Source: Mugil cephalus (taxonomy: Eukaryota > Chordata > Actinopteri > Mugiliformes > Mugilidae). Taken from it: a stretch of 64,000 nt of DNA. The DNA lies in NCBI RefSeq assembly GCF_022458985.1, contig NC_061791.1:997501-1061500 (forward strand), in the 5' to 3' direction. The notes under the pieces are model-generated. The model was given only the letters and a program-made list of their open reading frames with translations. It had not been told where the DNA came from and made no database searches. Each line of letters begins with the position of its first letter. Within the stretch, counting starts at the first letter, position 1. Below, piece by piece: positions 12,281 to 27,200 of this stretch. The position numbers were made by a program, and so were the translations under genes.

Positions 12281-15200
12281 ATGGCGAGCGCCTCGTACCA
12301 CATCTCCAACCTTCTGGAGAAAATGACCTCCAGCGACAAAGACTTCAGGTGAAATAAAACCCGCCGGCTGGAGGGAGATAACTGCATGGATCAGATTATC
12401 CGATAAAAGTGTTTGCGTGTGATCTTAAAAAGCAGCAGCGGCGGCTCCGTCCGGCCTCATGCTAACTGCTAGCCTGCTGCCAACCTGTCTGATCATCGTC
12501 ATGTAGATAGTTATCTAGCCAGATGGCTAACTGACTAGCTAACTGTATGATGTTGGCTAACTGACTAGCTAACTGTATGATGTTGGCTAACTGACTAGCT
12601 TTCTTGATGATGTTGACTAACTGACTAGTTGGATGATGTTGACTAACTGGCTAGCAAGATGTTGCTGGCTAATGTTGGCTACCACATTAGCTAAGTAGAT
12701 GCTAGTTAGACTATATAGGCTAATTGACCAGCTAGCTAGATGATGTTGGCTAACTGGCTAGTAAACAAGATGATGTTGGGTAGCTAGCTAGATGATGTTG
12801 ACTAATTGACAACTTAGCTAGAGGATGTTGGCTAACTGACCAGGTAGCTAGATGCTGTTGGCTAACTGGTTGGCTACCTACATGATGTTGATTGACTGGC
12901 TAGCTATTAAGTGATGTTGGCTAATTTACCAGCTAGGTAGGTTATGTTGGTTGACTGGCTACCTAGCTAGATGATGTTGGCTAACTGAATAGCTATTAGA
13001 TGATTTTGGCTAACTAGCCAGCTTGCAAATGTCAATGCTGTTTTGATTTGACAGGAGGTTAAACTGCATTAATTTAGCATGAAAACCTTCTACACACACA
13101 AAATCAAAATACAAGGTTGAGAAAAATAAGTCAAAATACGATGTTGGGAAAAAAGCTGAGGAAGAAAAGTTGAACTATAGTGTCAAGAAAAAAGATCAAA
13201 TAAAATATTGAGAAAATGTCGAAAGTCAAAACACAGTGTGGACAAAAAAGTTGAGAAAAATGTTGAAATATAACGAGAAAAGTAAAATGTGTATAATATC
13301 TGTTCGATACTAAATAAATATCTAAATGATGCTGATCATGAAAGTACAATATGTGCAGTATATGTTGGTTAATACACAAACATGATTTAAACTTTTTAAC
13401 AATGAATTTCTAAACCAGATTTGACTGAACTTTAGTATGAACTACATTCATAATTAATGAGTTAATTGATTAATGAATTAATTGATCATCTGTTTCCAGG
13501 TTCATGGCGACTAATGACCTGATGACGGAGCTACAGAAAGATTCAATCAAACTGGACGACGACAGTGAGAGAAAGGTTTGTGTTCACTGTTTGTTTTTTA
13601 CCCACAAAACTTCGATAAAACATATGTTCCCATTGAAAAGTGTTTTGCAGATGAACTGTTGGTTGATGGGATGCAGGAAAGGCGCCGTTTGTTTTGTTTT
13701 GTTTCTATCATCTGAAGCTGGCTAGCTCTCTCCTCCTGCTAGCGTTTTCCTTTTCACCGTTTCTCCGTGAACCAAACATGACGACAATATTGAGGAATAA
13801 GCCTCAGTTATTTACAACAAGTCTAGTTCTACTTGGGCTATCAACACAAGTTAAAAACCTCAAAACATAAGCTAACCCTCTCTTGTTTATGCTAACAAAA
13901 ACCTAGCATACTCTAGTTTCTGTTAATGTAGCAGCCACCTCTATGTTTATAGGCTAATATAGCGCCTTGGCTAATGCTATCTGGTTTAAGATAAATCTAT
14001 CTTTAACTCATATTATCTTGCTCAGATTAATAACCTATTTCAGGTTAATATACCAGGGGCTAATGCTACCTGCGTTAGGCTAATTCTATCTGGTGAAGGC
14101 TGCCTTACGTTTGCCTGAAGCTAAAGAAGCAACTCTTTCTCAGGATAATATGGGGCTAGCTCTAATTTAGTGAAACGTACCATTGCGAACGTGGGAGCTA
14201 ATGAGAATGAGCTAACAAGAAGCTAGTACTATCTAGATTAGGCTAATGTAGCAGCTAACGCTACTTTTGGAGGCTAATACTATGATAAAAACTGGTTCAT
14301 AATTTGAAGTTTTCTGCTAAAGTTGAAGCGTCTTGATGATGCGTCGTCTTAAACTGGTCACGTGATTCCGGAGGGTTAATTAATTAATTAATTGATGTGT
14401 TGATTGACAGGTGGTGAGGATGATCCTCAAACTGTTGGAAGACAAGAACGGGGAAGTTCAGAACTTGGCTGTCAAATGGTAAATTCCATTTATTTTAGTG
14501 TTATACTTCCTGTTTTAGCCTCGTCTCTGACTGTGTCTCTGACTGTCGGGTGCGTTTGTTTTCCTCAGCCTCGGGCCTCTGGTCAGTAAAGTGAAGGAGT
14601 ACCAGGTGGAGACGATCGTGGACACACTGTGCACCAACATGCTGTCGGACAAAGAGCAGCTCAGAGACATTTCCTCCATCGGACTCAAAACTGTGATCGG
14701 AGAGTTGCCGCCCGCCTCCAGCGGTGAGAAAAATAATATAAACACACTCTCCTCAGCCCTGGTTACAGGAGATAAACAAACCAAATGTGTTTCAGTCTAG
14801 TTTCCGACCCATAGTTATGTCTCTGCTGCAGGTCGGAGGGTAATTTACACTTTATGGCAACTTCAGTTTGCAAATTATAATATAAAGTAAATCTGTCCAG
14901 ACTTTGATTTATGAAACATCCTTCATCAAACATGAGAGATGCTGATTATCACTGGATTAGTTTTATCTCAGGACCTTTGTGTTACCAGAAATGAGGCTCA
15001 GTTAGTTAAGTGTTTACCAATTTTAGCAATTTTAATGTTTATATTTCTATATATATATATATATTTCTCAGAGTGTTGTTAGTTTTGGAAGGAAATGTCG
15101 TGTACGTGGGATAAATTAATCAATCTTTATTTGTAAAGGACTTTAAAAACTACACGAGTGGCTGTACACAAACTTTCTGTTTCTTCCCAAGGATCAATAG

Positions 15201-18200
15201 ACTCAGAAATATATATTTTTTCATCATCCGTTAGCATTTGCAAAGTAATTAAACCTCTGATAAGCGGTGGAGTGAGGAGGGAAGTAGCAGAGCCAAAACT
15301 GTTGATAGTAAATAAGAGTGAAACACATTTAGTTTGTTTGTCCCGTGTGAATGAACCACATGAAACTCAGACGTAGCTGCTGATACCTGGACGTTAAACT
15401 AGTCCAGTGAGAATAAACCTGTGGTTTAAGTCCTCGGAGACGTCTCAGCTGATCTGTCCCCTTGTCTCAGGCTCGGCTTTAGCTGCTAGCGTTTGTAAGA
15501 AGATCACGGGTCGGCTGACGAGCGCCATCGCCAAACAGGAGGACGTCTCCGTCCAGCTGGAGGCGCTGGACATCATGGCCGACATGCTGTGCAGGTAAGA
15601 CGGAGACACTGAGACATGTTGACCCAGAAGAATCTGTAGGAGTGTTAAAGAAACGTCCTCTGGACGTGGTCCTGTCTCACATCACGTCTTTAAATGAACA
15701 TGCAACGAACTCTTCCTGCAGACAGGGCGGCCTGTTGGTGAACTTCCACCCCTCCATCCTCAGCTGCCTCCTCCCTCAGCTCACCTCCCCCAGGCTGGCG
15801 GTCAGAAAGGTTCGTCCTCCCCCCTCCTCCCCCCTCCTCCTCCCCCATCGCACCATTCTTCTTTTAATCCGTTCGTTCGTTGGGATGAATAAACGTCTGT
15901 GGGTTTGTTCCAGAGGACCATCATGGCTCTGGGACACCTGGTCATGTCCTGCGGGAACCTGGTCTTCATCGATCTGATCGAGCACCTGCTGACGGAGCTG
16001 GGGAGGAACGACAACATGTCCACCACCCGGACCTACATCCAGTGCACGGCCGCCATCAGCCGGCAGGCGGGACACCGGATCGGTGAGGACGGGAAATAGA
16101 CGACAGCCAATCAGAATTATTCTTAAAAATCAAGACTTTTAATTCAGGCTGGACAATTAAAATAATAATAATAATTTATTGAACCATCAAAACTCAGCTT
16201 TAAATCTAACTTTTTATAGCATAAATGTCGCAGCTCCGGTGTCTCGCTGTCTCCGGGAGCCGGTGGGATGTAGAGTAATGTAAAGTTTGTCCTCGATGGA
16301 CGACTGAGCTGTGGCTGAAGTTGACGCGCTTGTTTGTGTCTTTTGCTCCTTCAGTACTTTGTCATAAACCACTTTATGGCAGAACTTTGCAAACAATCTC
16401 CTTCTGCTCCGCGTCCGTCAGTTTGAATCCAAAATGTCTCCAAATGTCCTTCCTGTCTTTTGACTAAACACACATGTCACAAGCTGCTGCAGCTGCATGT
16501 GACAGAGATGCGTTCAGGGAGCTCTGACAGCACAGGAACTTGCATACACGCCGCGCATTACAGTGTTTTTATGATCGCGAGAAGCCGAAAATCGAAATCG
16601 CGATCAATTGTCCAGCCCAACCTTTAAGACATTTTATTGCCTTAAATCGATGGATGAAAGATGATGGATGGATAGAAGGGAAGAGGGTTGGAAGGACAGA
16701 GGAAGGAAGGAAGGAACGGGGGATGAAGGTGTAGAAGTATGAAGGGTCTGATTCTACTCTGGACTCAGGACGTGTTGTTGTCTCGTCTCCTCCGATCAGG
16801 CGAGTATCTGGAGAAGATCATCCCTCTGGTCGTCAAGTTCTGCAACGTGGACGACGACGAGCTGCGAGAATATTGCATCCAGGCCTTCGAGTCCTTCGTC
16901 AGGAGGTAAAACACGCGGCCATTTCAACACAAATAAACTAAAATAAAGTGAAATAAGAGGCAGCGTTTCATTGGTTCTCGCTTGGTTGCAGGTGTCCTAA
17001 AGAAGTTTACCCCCACGTCCCCACGGTCATTTCCATCTGCCTGCGCTACCTGACCTACGACCCCAACTACAACTTTGACGATGAAGACGAGGACGACAAC
17101 GCCATGGACGCCGAGCAGAACGACGAGGACTACCAAGGTACAGAGAACGTTTATCTTTTTATTTTTGGTCAGAAATGAAACCCTGCAGACTTGATTAATG
17201 GACTAATGAGGGTGAACGTTTCCGTCCGTCCAGGCAGCGACGACGAGTACAGCGACGACGACGACATGAGCTGGAAGGTTCGGAGGGCGGCGGCCAAATG
17301 TTTGGACGCCGTCGTTTCGACTCGTCACGAGATGCTGCCCGAGTTTTATCGCTCGGTCTCTCCTGCACTCGTCTGTCGCTTCAAGGTCTGAACAGATTAT
17401 CGGATACTGGAGCCTTTTTTTATTGTTTACCTGTTCCAGCTTTAGCTAACGGGGCGGAGCTAACGGGGCGGAGCTAATCACCACCTGTGTGTTTTCAGGA
17501 GAGGGAGGAGAACGTGAAGGCGGATGTTTTCCACGCTTACCTGTCGCTGCTGAAACAGACCAGACCGGCTCAGAGCTGGTTGACTGATCCAGACGCGATG
17601 GAGCAGGGGGAGACGCCGCTAACGATGCTACAGAGCCAGGTAAGGCTATGGGTTAGCTTCATTAGCCTCATCACTAACCTAAACCACACGGCATTAGCCC
17701 AAAAGAGATTATTAGATAAGCAGGATAATATGATTTAGCTTAAATCACATGGTAGCGGTAGCTGCTACATTAGCCAAAACTAGATTGTACTAGCTTGTTA
17801 GCATAAGCTAGCTTCATTTGCATACATTTGCAATGATGCATTACCCTAAATTTGATAGAGCTAGCCTTGTATTATCCTGAGAAAGATAACGTTAGCCGCT
17901 TTGTTAGCTTCAGGCAAACTTGGTAACCTACCCCAGATAAAGTTAGCCTAAACCTGGTAGCGTTAGCCCCTTGTATGTAGCAAAATAATATGATTTAAAA
18001 AAAGACAGATTTAGCTTAAATCATGTAGTATTAGCGTCTAAATGTAGCAGTAGTTGCTACATTAGCCTAAACTATATCGCTCTAGCTTTTTGTTAGCAAG
18101 ATTCGGCTAGCTTATTTCACTAGCTCCCACATTTACAATGATACGTTAACCTAAATTAGGTAGAGCTAGCCTCTTACCCTTTGTTAGCTTCAGACAATTG

Positions 18201-21200
18201 TATGGTAGCATATACCAGATAAAGTTAGCATAAACACTGCAGCATTAGCCCCTTGTATATTAACCTAAAATAGATTATTAGCTAAGAAACATAATATGAG
18301 CTCAAATGACAAACTGTCAGCCTGTAAAAGAAGCAGTAGTTGCAACATTAGCCAAAACTAGATAGTGCTAGCTTCTTAGCTTAGCTTAAACAAGAGTGAG
18401 CTAGCTTATTTCTTAACTTATTCCATTAGCTCCCACATTTGTAATGGTATGTTAATGTAATTCAAACAGAGCTAGACTCCTATTATCCTGAGAAAGATAA
18501 CGTTAGCCACTTCGTTAGCTTCAGACAATTGTATGGTAGCATATACCAGATAAAGTTAGCATAAACACTGCAGCATTAGCCCCTTGTATATTAACCTAAA
18601 ATAGATTATTGGCTGAGAAACATAATATGAGTTGAAATGACAACATGTAGCTTCTTAGCTTAGCTTAAACAAGAGTGGGCTAGCTTATTTCTTATCTTTA
18701 GCTCCCACATTTGTAATGGTATGTTAATCTAATTCAAACAGAGCTAGCCTCCTATTATCCTGAGAAAGATAACATTAGCCACTTCGTTAGCTTCAGGCAA
18801 ACTTCCTGTAGCAGGTTTAGCGTTAGCTTCTTACGGTGGTCGGTCCGGGTGCTTTCCTGCCGCAGGCGTCTGTGTCGGCAGGTGATGTTTTTTTTATCAG
18901 AGCTCTGGTTGCGTCAGGAAGACGTCGTCTGTTCCCACGGTGGCTGTGAAACCCTCAGCATCCTGCGCCTTCGACCACAGACGCCAGGAAGTCGACTTAG
19001 CGTCTCTGTCTCTGCAGGTTCCCATGATCGTGAAAGCGCTTCACAAGCAGCTGAAGGAGAAAAGTGTCAAAACCCGCCAGTGTTGCTTCAACATGTTGAC
19101 GGAGCTGGTGAACGTCCTCCCAGGAGCCCTGACTCAGCACATCCCCGTGCTAATACCAGGTAACTCAGCTAATGCTAAAGCTGAAGTTTTTTTTTTTTTG
19201 TGTCGTTAGCGGCGGCGGCGTTAGCGTTAGCGTTTGTGTTCCAGGCATCATCTTCTCCCTGAACGACAAGTCGAGCAGCTCCAACCTGAAAATCGACGCC
19301 CTGGCGTGTCTGCACGTCATCATGGTCACGCACCCGGCCCACGCCTTCCACGCACACGTCCCCGCCCTCGTCCCGCCCGTGGTGGCGTGCGTGGGAGACC
19401 CCTTTTACAAGATCACCTCCGAGGCGCTGCTCGTCACCCAGCAGCTCGTCAAGGTGGGAGTCGAACCCGTGACCTGTGCTCTACCCTCTGAGCCCACACA
19501 GCTGATCTTATCATTCTTTTATTCTTCCCTCCCAGGTTATCCGACCTCTGGACAGCCAATCGGAGGGCTCGGACAGCTTTGACCCCTCCCCTTACATCAA
19601 CGACTTGTTCACCTGCACGATAAGGCGCCTGAAAGCCGCCGACATCGACCAGGAAGTGAAGGAACGCGCCATTTCCTGCATGGGACAGATCATCTGTAAC
19701 CTCGGTAACCGCCGCTCGTTGAGGGATGAAATGTTTTTTTTGTTTTAGCTCTTTGCTAACTTCCTGTCTGGTTGCCTAGGTGACCGTCTTCCCACCGAGC
19801 TTCCGGGTACGCTGCTCATCTTTCTGGAGCGACTCAAGAATGAGATCACGAGACTGACGACGGTTAAAGGTGAGAGACGTGCCCCAAAAACGGCGGCAAC
19901 GCTGGAAATGTGTGTGTTTTAATTAATTAATTAATTTATTTATTTATTTTAGTGAGTCAAACAATCAAAACTTTCTTGAAAACCCAAATGTGAACTGACA
20001 TTAGTTTTCTATCAGACCTTTAATGATGTTTTTGTGTGACGGGATCATTGCAGCATTGAATCAGGTTGTGTTGTGTTGTGTTGTGGTCGTAGCCCCTGAA
20101 TGTTTAATGTGTGTTGTTGCTCTGTGGTCGTCATTTAATCCGTTTTCCCGTGTCTGTGTCTGCAGCGCTGACGCTAATCGCCGGCTCCCCGCTGAAAATC
20201 GACCTGCGGCCGATTCTGCCTGACGCCGTTCCCATCCTCGCCTCCTTCCTCCGCAAGAACCAGAGGGCGCTGAAGCTCTGCACGCTGGCCGCTCTGGACA
20301 TCCTGCTCAGGAACTACAGGTAAACAACCACAGGTGAACTCCCACAGGAAACTACACAGGAAACTACAGAGGGCTTTACAGGGAGGTCCTTCCCTACTTC
20401 CTTCTGTCCTTCCGTCCTTCCTTCCTTCCTTCCTTCCTCCCTTCTGTCTGTGCTTCCTTCTTTCCTTCCCTCTCTCTATCCTTCCTCCCTTCTGTCTGTG
20501 CTTCCTTCTTTCCTTCCCTCTCTCTATCCTTCCTTCCTTCCTTCCTCCCTTCCTTCCTTCCTTCTGTCTGTGCTTCCTTCTTTCCTTCCCTCTCTCTATC
20601 CTTCCTTCCTTCCTTCCTCCCTTCCTTCCTTCCTTCTGTCTGTGCTTCCTTCTTTCCTTCCCTCTCTCTATCCTTCCTTCCTTCTGTCTGTGCTTCCTTC
20701 TTTCCTTCCCTCTCTCTATCCTTCCTTCCTTCAGTTCTTCTTTCCTTCCTTCCTTCCTTCCTTACTTCCTTCTTTCCTTCCTTCCTTCTTTCCTTCCCTC
20801 TCTCTATCCTTCCTTCCTTCAGTTCTTCCTTCAGTTCTTCCTTCCTTCCTTCCTTCCGTCCTTCCTTCCTTCCTTCTTTCCTTCCCTCTCTCTATCCTTC
20901 CTTCCTTCTGTCTGTCCTTCCTTCCTTCCGTCCTTCCTTCCTTCCTTCCTTCCTTACTTCCTTCCTTCCTTCCTTCCTCCCTTCCTTCCTTCCTTCTGTC
21001 TGTGCTTCCTTCTTTCCTTCCCTCTCTCTATCCTTCCTTCCTTCCTTCTGTCTGTGCTTCCTTCCTTCCGTCCTTCCTTCCTTCCTTCCTTACTTCCTTC
21101 CTTCCTTCCTTCCTTCCTTCTGTCTGTGCTTCCTTCTTTCCTTCCCTCTCTCTATCCTTCCTTCCTTCCTTCTGTCTGTGCTTCCTTCTGTCTGTGCTTC

Positions 21201-24200
21201 CTTCTTTCCTTCCCTCTCTCTATCCTTCCTTCCTTCAGTTCTTCTTTCCTTCCTTCCTTCCTTCCTTACTTCCTTCTTTCCTTCCTCTAGTGAATTCTGA
21301 ACGTAACCTGGGAGCTACTGATGCTATTTAGTGAATATAGACATAAAACTAGAAGTTATCTGAACCGATGACCAATATTTAGAGGAGAAACCAAACCTAC
21401 AAAGCTCCAAACTTCATTTATAAACGACAACTGAACTCAAAAAGACACAAAAAGAAGAGATATTCAATAACTCAAATGTTATTTTATGATGCTTTATTTT
21501 TTTTTTGTTTTTTTTTTTGCAATGACATAGATTAAAATGGAATACAATGGAATTAAATGACATAAAACAGGATAGAAGACAATAAAGTAGAATAAAAGAA
21601 AGTTAAATAGAAATAAATGGAATAAAAGGAAGGTAAATAGAAATAAATGAAATTAAATGAAGGTAAATAGAAATAAATGGAATAAATGAATACTGTAGGG
21701 AACTCCTGCTCCACTGGTCTGTGTTTTGCTGAAACCACTAGAACAGAAGGTCTCCTCGTATGTCTGATCTGGGAACTGGGAAATCAGAAGAACCAGCTGG
21801 TGTTGTGTTTAGGCTTCATTAGATGTTCTTTGAAAGAAGCCACGATCACTTTGTCAATCACTGGTCGCTCTAGATCCATGAAAAACACAATAGCGTGTGC
21901 AGACTTCCACTTTTTGTGCAGGTCCTCCCAAACGGCCTTGTCGAGCTTCATGAACCTTTTCGTGGGGATGTTAATGTTCTCACGCTGGAATTCAGCCCAG
22001 ATTTTCGTGTACAGTCGGTAACGGATGGCCTCAAACTGGTCGAAATCGTATGGTATTTTTGCTTTTGCAAAGGCCCTTAAAACCAGGCACTCAACAAAAG
22101 TGCTGACACACGTTTTGCACCTTTCTTGTTCGTCTGTTGAGGACTCGGTAAATTTTGGCTCAGACTGTACAGTGTCGTCCTCAACTACTGGGATCTCCAG
22201 AGAGGAGGGCTTCTTCTGCTTAGAGTCTGGGCCTGGTGTCTCTTTCGGTGATTGGTGACGTTTGGTCACTTCCATGATGGGGGTCTCTGGTGAGCGGCGG
22301 GCAGGGGTAACGTCTGGAGATGTTACTGTGGTTGATGCCTCTCCAGCGCGTGGTCTCACAAACAAGCCTCTAAACGCGCTACCGAGTCTTTTCAGGGACC
22401 ATCTCTTTCTTGGACGTGTCGCTGGTGAAGGTGTCTCCTCCACATCCTGGACTTTTTCGCCCTCAGACTGAACTGTGCCACCCTCAGCTATTGAAAGTTG
22501 CAGAGAGGAGGGTTTCATCTGCTCTAAGTCTTGGGCTCGTGTCTCTTTCGGTGACTGGTGATGTTTGGTCACTTCCATGGTGGGGGTCTCTGGTGAGAGG
22601 CGAGTGGGGGTAACGTCTGGTGACTGCGTTGATGCCTCTCCAGCACGTGATTTCACAAACAAGCCTCTAAATGCTCTTTTCAGAGACCATCTCTTTCTTG
22701 GACTTTTTGCCGGAACATGTGTCTCCAGATCCTGAACTTCTTCAACCATGAACTGAGCAATGCTGTCCTCAACTACTCTGTCCAGAGAGGAGGTCTCCAA
22801 CTGCTCAAAGTCTTGGGTTGGTTTGTCTTTTGGTGACTGGTGTTGAGGTGCAGGGATCTCCACGGTGGTGGCCTCTGGTGAGAGCTCGGCAAATGGTTTT
22901 ACACACACCCGTCTACATTTGGTTCCTTTACGAGTCAATTTCTTTTTGGACTTCAGACCTGTGGCTTTCAGACCCTGAACTTCTTCAGCCTCAGACTGAG
23001 CAATGCTGTCCTCAACCTCTCTGTCCAGAGAGGAGGTTTCCAGCTGCTCAAAGTCTTGGGCTGGTTTGACTTCAGGATCTAGGAGCACCACAGCCATGGC
23101 CTCTGAAAATTCCTCATCGGGAACAGTGACCACCACAGTAGTGACCTTCTGCTGAGACCCAACTCTATCTGTAGAGGCAGCTTTTGATGACCTCATAGAG
23201 GGTGATCTGACTACAGCAGGTCGCACCTTGAAAATCCTTTAGCACAGAAGCCCTTAGTCTTGAATTTCAAAGACAGTTTCTTCTTGGACTCCGGGCAAAC
23301 AATTGAAGCCTGGCTCACTGCGAAGCTCTCGGTCTCTTCGTCAGACTCAGCGTCTTCATCTTCCACGACTATGATCTCCAGGGAGGAGGGTTCCTGGTGT
23401 CCACATTCTGGAGGTGTTCTGTCATCTGGTATGTGATGTTCAGGTACAACCACCCTCACAGCGGAGCCTTCCTGAAACTGCTGCTCAGGTACAACCAGCA
23501 CCACAGCAGCAACATCTGGAAGCTGCTGCTCGGGCACAATGACCTTTACAGAGTTCAGCTGTGGGACGTCTGGTGACTGTGTTGATGCCACTGTGACTCC
23601 AGCACGAGGCTTTCTGAATAAAGGTTTCACAAAGAACCCTTGAATTATGCCCCCCATTCTCTTCAGGGACAGTTTGCATGTCCTGGATTTAGGAGTCTGG
23701 ACCTCTTCATCTGCAGACCAGTCTGGGACTGCTTCTCCTTGGAACTCCTCTCTGTCTATGTCTGTTTCTGTTGTATAAGTCTTGCAGCTCTCCTTGTCTC
23801 CTATGGAGGCTGTCTCCTGGGTGTATGCGTCAAATATTTGAATGTCACTTTTAGTTTTTGTGGACTCCAAATATTCTGTCATTTTGTCAGTGTCTTCGTC
23901 TTCCAGGGGGGTGGCCACACTTTTCTTCTTTTTCCTCTTATTTGTTCGAGGTCTGTGCGTCATCATCCCAATAAATTCTTCCAACATCTTGCTGATGTAG
24001 CGAACCATACGTCTGATTCTTCTTTTGGGAGTGACGTGTCTTTGGACTTCCTGCTCTTCAGTGTCATCGCCAGCAGAGAGGATGGAGTTGACGCTCTCAG
24101 CTACGTCTCGGGCAATTAAGCTGGTCAACACCTCTGAGCTCTCAGAGCAAACCTCTTCTTTAATGTCCAGGACTTCAGCAAAGGTTTGGGTAAGTGTGTC

Positions 24201-27200
24201 GCCCACACTGATCAAGACAGCTTCCTCAGAAATATGACGCCTTTGATTGATTTTCTCCAGGATGAATTTGGAGATTAGCATGATCAAGTCTGTGACGAGC
24301 TGTGCCAGCATAGAACTGGTAATATCGTCTGGTTTGCCTGAACTCAAACATGCCCACTGGTCGGATGTGATGCCGTTGAAAAAGGATTCAATCAGTGGAC
24401 GAACCATGTCCACAGTGATCTGTGGGACGTTGTGAGCAATGCTGTCCTCAACTACTCTGTCCAGAGAGGAGGTCTCCAACTGCTCAAAGTCTTGGGCTGG
24501 TTTGTTTTTCGGCGACTGGTGTTGAGGTGCAGGGATCTCCACGGTGGTGGCCTCTGGTGAGAGCTGGGCAGGTGGTTTCACACACAAGCCTCTACATTTG
24601 GTTCCTTTCCGGGACAATTTCTTTTGGGACTTTGGATCTGTGGCTTTCAGACCCTGAACTTCTTCAGCCTCAGACTGAGCAGTGCTGTCCTCAACTACTC
24701 TGTACAGAGAGGAGGTTTCCAGCTGCTCAAAGTCTTGGGCTGGTTTGACTTCAGGATCTAGGAGCACCACAGCCGTGGCCTCTGAAAATTCCTCATCGGG
24801 AACAGTGACCACCACAGTAGTGACCTTCTGCTGAGACCCAACTCTATCTGTAGAGGCAGCTTTAGATGACCTCATAGAGGGTGATCTGACTACAGCAGGT
24901 CGCACCTTGAAAATCCTATTAGCACAGAAGCCCTTCATTTTGAATTTCAAAGACAGTTTCTTCTTGGACTCCGGGCAAACAATTGAAGCCTGGCTCACTG
25001 CGAAGCTCTCGGTCTCTTCGTCAGACTCAGCGTCTTCATCTTCCACTACTATGATCTCCAGGGAGGAGGGTTCCTGGTGTCCATATTCTGGAGGTGTTCT
25101 GTCGTCTGGTATGTGATGTTCCGGTACAACCACCCTCACAGCAGAGCCTTCCTGAAACTGCTGCTCAGGTACAACCAGCACCACAGCAGCAACATCTGGA
25201 AGCTGCTGCTCAGGGCACAATGACCTTCACAGAGTTCAGCTGTGGGACGTCTGGTGACTGTGTTGATGCCACTGTGACTCCAGCACGAGGCTTTCTGAAT
25301 AAAGGTTTCACAAAGAACCCTTGAATAATGCCCCCCATTCTCTTCAGGGACAGTTTGCATGTCCTGGATTTAGGAGTCTGGACTTCTTCATCTCCAGACC
25401 AGTCTGGGACTGCTTCTCCTTGGAACTCCTCTCTGTCTATGTCTGTTTCTGTTGTATAAGTCTTGCAGCTCTCCTTGTCTCCTATGGAGGCTGTCTCTTG
25501 GGTGTATGCGTCAAATATTTGAATGTCACTTTTAGTTTTTCTAGACTCCACATCTTCTGGTTTGTCTTTCGGTGACTGGTGTTGAGGTGCAAGGATCTCC
25601 ATGGTGGTGGCCTCTGGTGAGAGCTGGGCAGGTGGTTTCACACACAAGCCTCTACATATGGTTCCAACTTCTTTCCGGGACAATTTCTTCTGGGACTTTG
25701 GACCTGTTTCTTTCAGACCCTGAACGTCTTCAGCCTCAGACTGAGCAATGCTGTCCTCAACTACTCTGTCCAGAGAGGAGGTTTCCAGCTGCTCAAAGTC
25801 TTGGGCTGGTTTGACTTCAGGATCTAGGAGCACCACAGCCGTGGCCTCTGAAAATTCCTCATCGGGAACAGTGACCACCACAGTAGTGACCTTCTGCTGA
25901 GACCCAACTCTATCTGTAGAGGCAGCTTTAGATGACCTCATAGAGGGTGATCTGACTACAGCAGGTCGCACCTTGAAAATCCCTTTAGCACAGAAGCCCT
26001 TAGTCTTGAATTTCAAAGACAGTTTCTTCTTGGACTCTGGGCAAACAATTGAAGCCTGGCTCACTGCAAAGCTCTCGGTCTCTTCGTCAGACTCAGCGTC
26101 TTCATCTTCCACTACTATGATCTCCAGGGAGGAGGGTTCCTGGTGTCCATATTCTGGAGGTGTTCTGTCGTCTGGTATGTGATGTTCCGGTACAACCACC
26201 CTCACAGCAGAGCCTTCCTGAAACTGCTGCTCAGGTACAACCAGCACCACAGCAGCAACATCTGGAAGCTGCTGCTCAGGCACAATGACCTTCACAGAGT
26301 TCAGCTGTGGGACGTCTGGTGACTGTGTTGATGCCACTGTGACTCCAGCACGAGGCTTTCTGAATAAAGGTTTCACAAAGAACCCTTGAATTATGCCCCC
26401 CACTCTCTTCAGGGACAGTTTGCATGTCCTGGATTTAGGAGTCTGGACTTCTTCATCTCCAGACCCGTCTGGGACTGCTTCTCCTTGGAACTCCTCTCTG
26501 TCTATGTCTGTTTCTGTTGTTGTCTTGCAGCTCTCCTTGTCTCCTATGGAGGCTGTCTCCTGGGTGTATGCGTCTAATGATTGAATGTCACTTTTAGTTT
26601 TTGTAGACTCCAGATCTTCTGACTTTTTGTCAGTGTCTTCGTCTTCCAGGGGGGTGGCCAGACTTTTCCTTTTCCTCTTATTTTTTCTGGGTTTGTGCGT
26701 CATCTTTGCAATAAATTCTTCCAACATCTTGCTGATGTAACGAACCATACGTCTAATTCTTCTTTTGGGAGTGACGTGTCGTTGGACTTCCTGCTCTTCA
26801 GTGTCCTCGCCAGCAGAGAGGATGGAGTTGACGTTCTCAACCACGTCTTGGGCAATTAAGCTGGTCAACGCCTCTGAAGTCTCAGAGCGGACCTCTTCTT
26901 TAATGTCCAGGACTTGAGCAAAGGTTTGAGGAAGTGTGTTGCCCACGCTGGTCAAGACACCTTCCTCAGAAATAAGATGCCCCTGTTTGATTTTTTCCAG
27001 CAAGGAACTGGAAATGAGCTCTATCAAGTCTGACAGCAGCTGTGCCAGCATAGAACAGGTAATATCGTCTGGTTTACCTGAACTCAAACATGCCCACTGG
27101 TCTGTTGTGATGCTCCTGAAAAAGGATTCGATCAGTGGACGAACCGTGTCCACTGTGATCTGTGGGATTTCCTCTGTCTGGGAATAGCTCCCTCTGTCCA

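Noticed and set aside
20334-21331. Long plus-strand open frames (over 290 codons) rich in SFLPSFLP
   Set aside because: They translate a CCTT microsatellite; two frames are equally open and the codon content is pure repeat. Not a gene.
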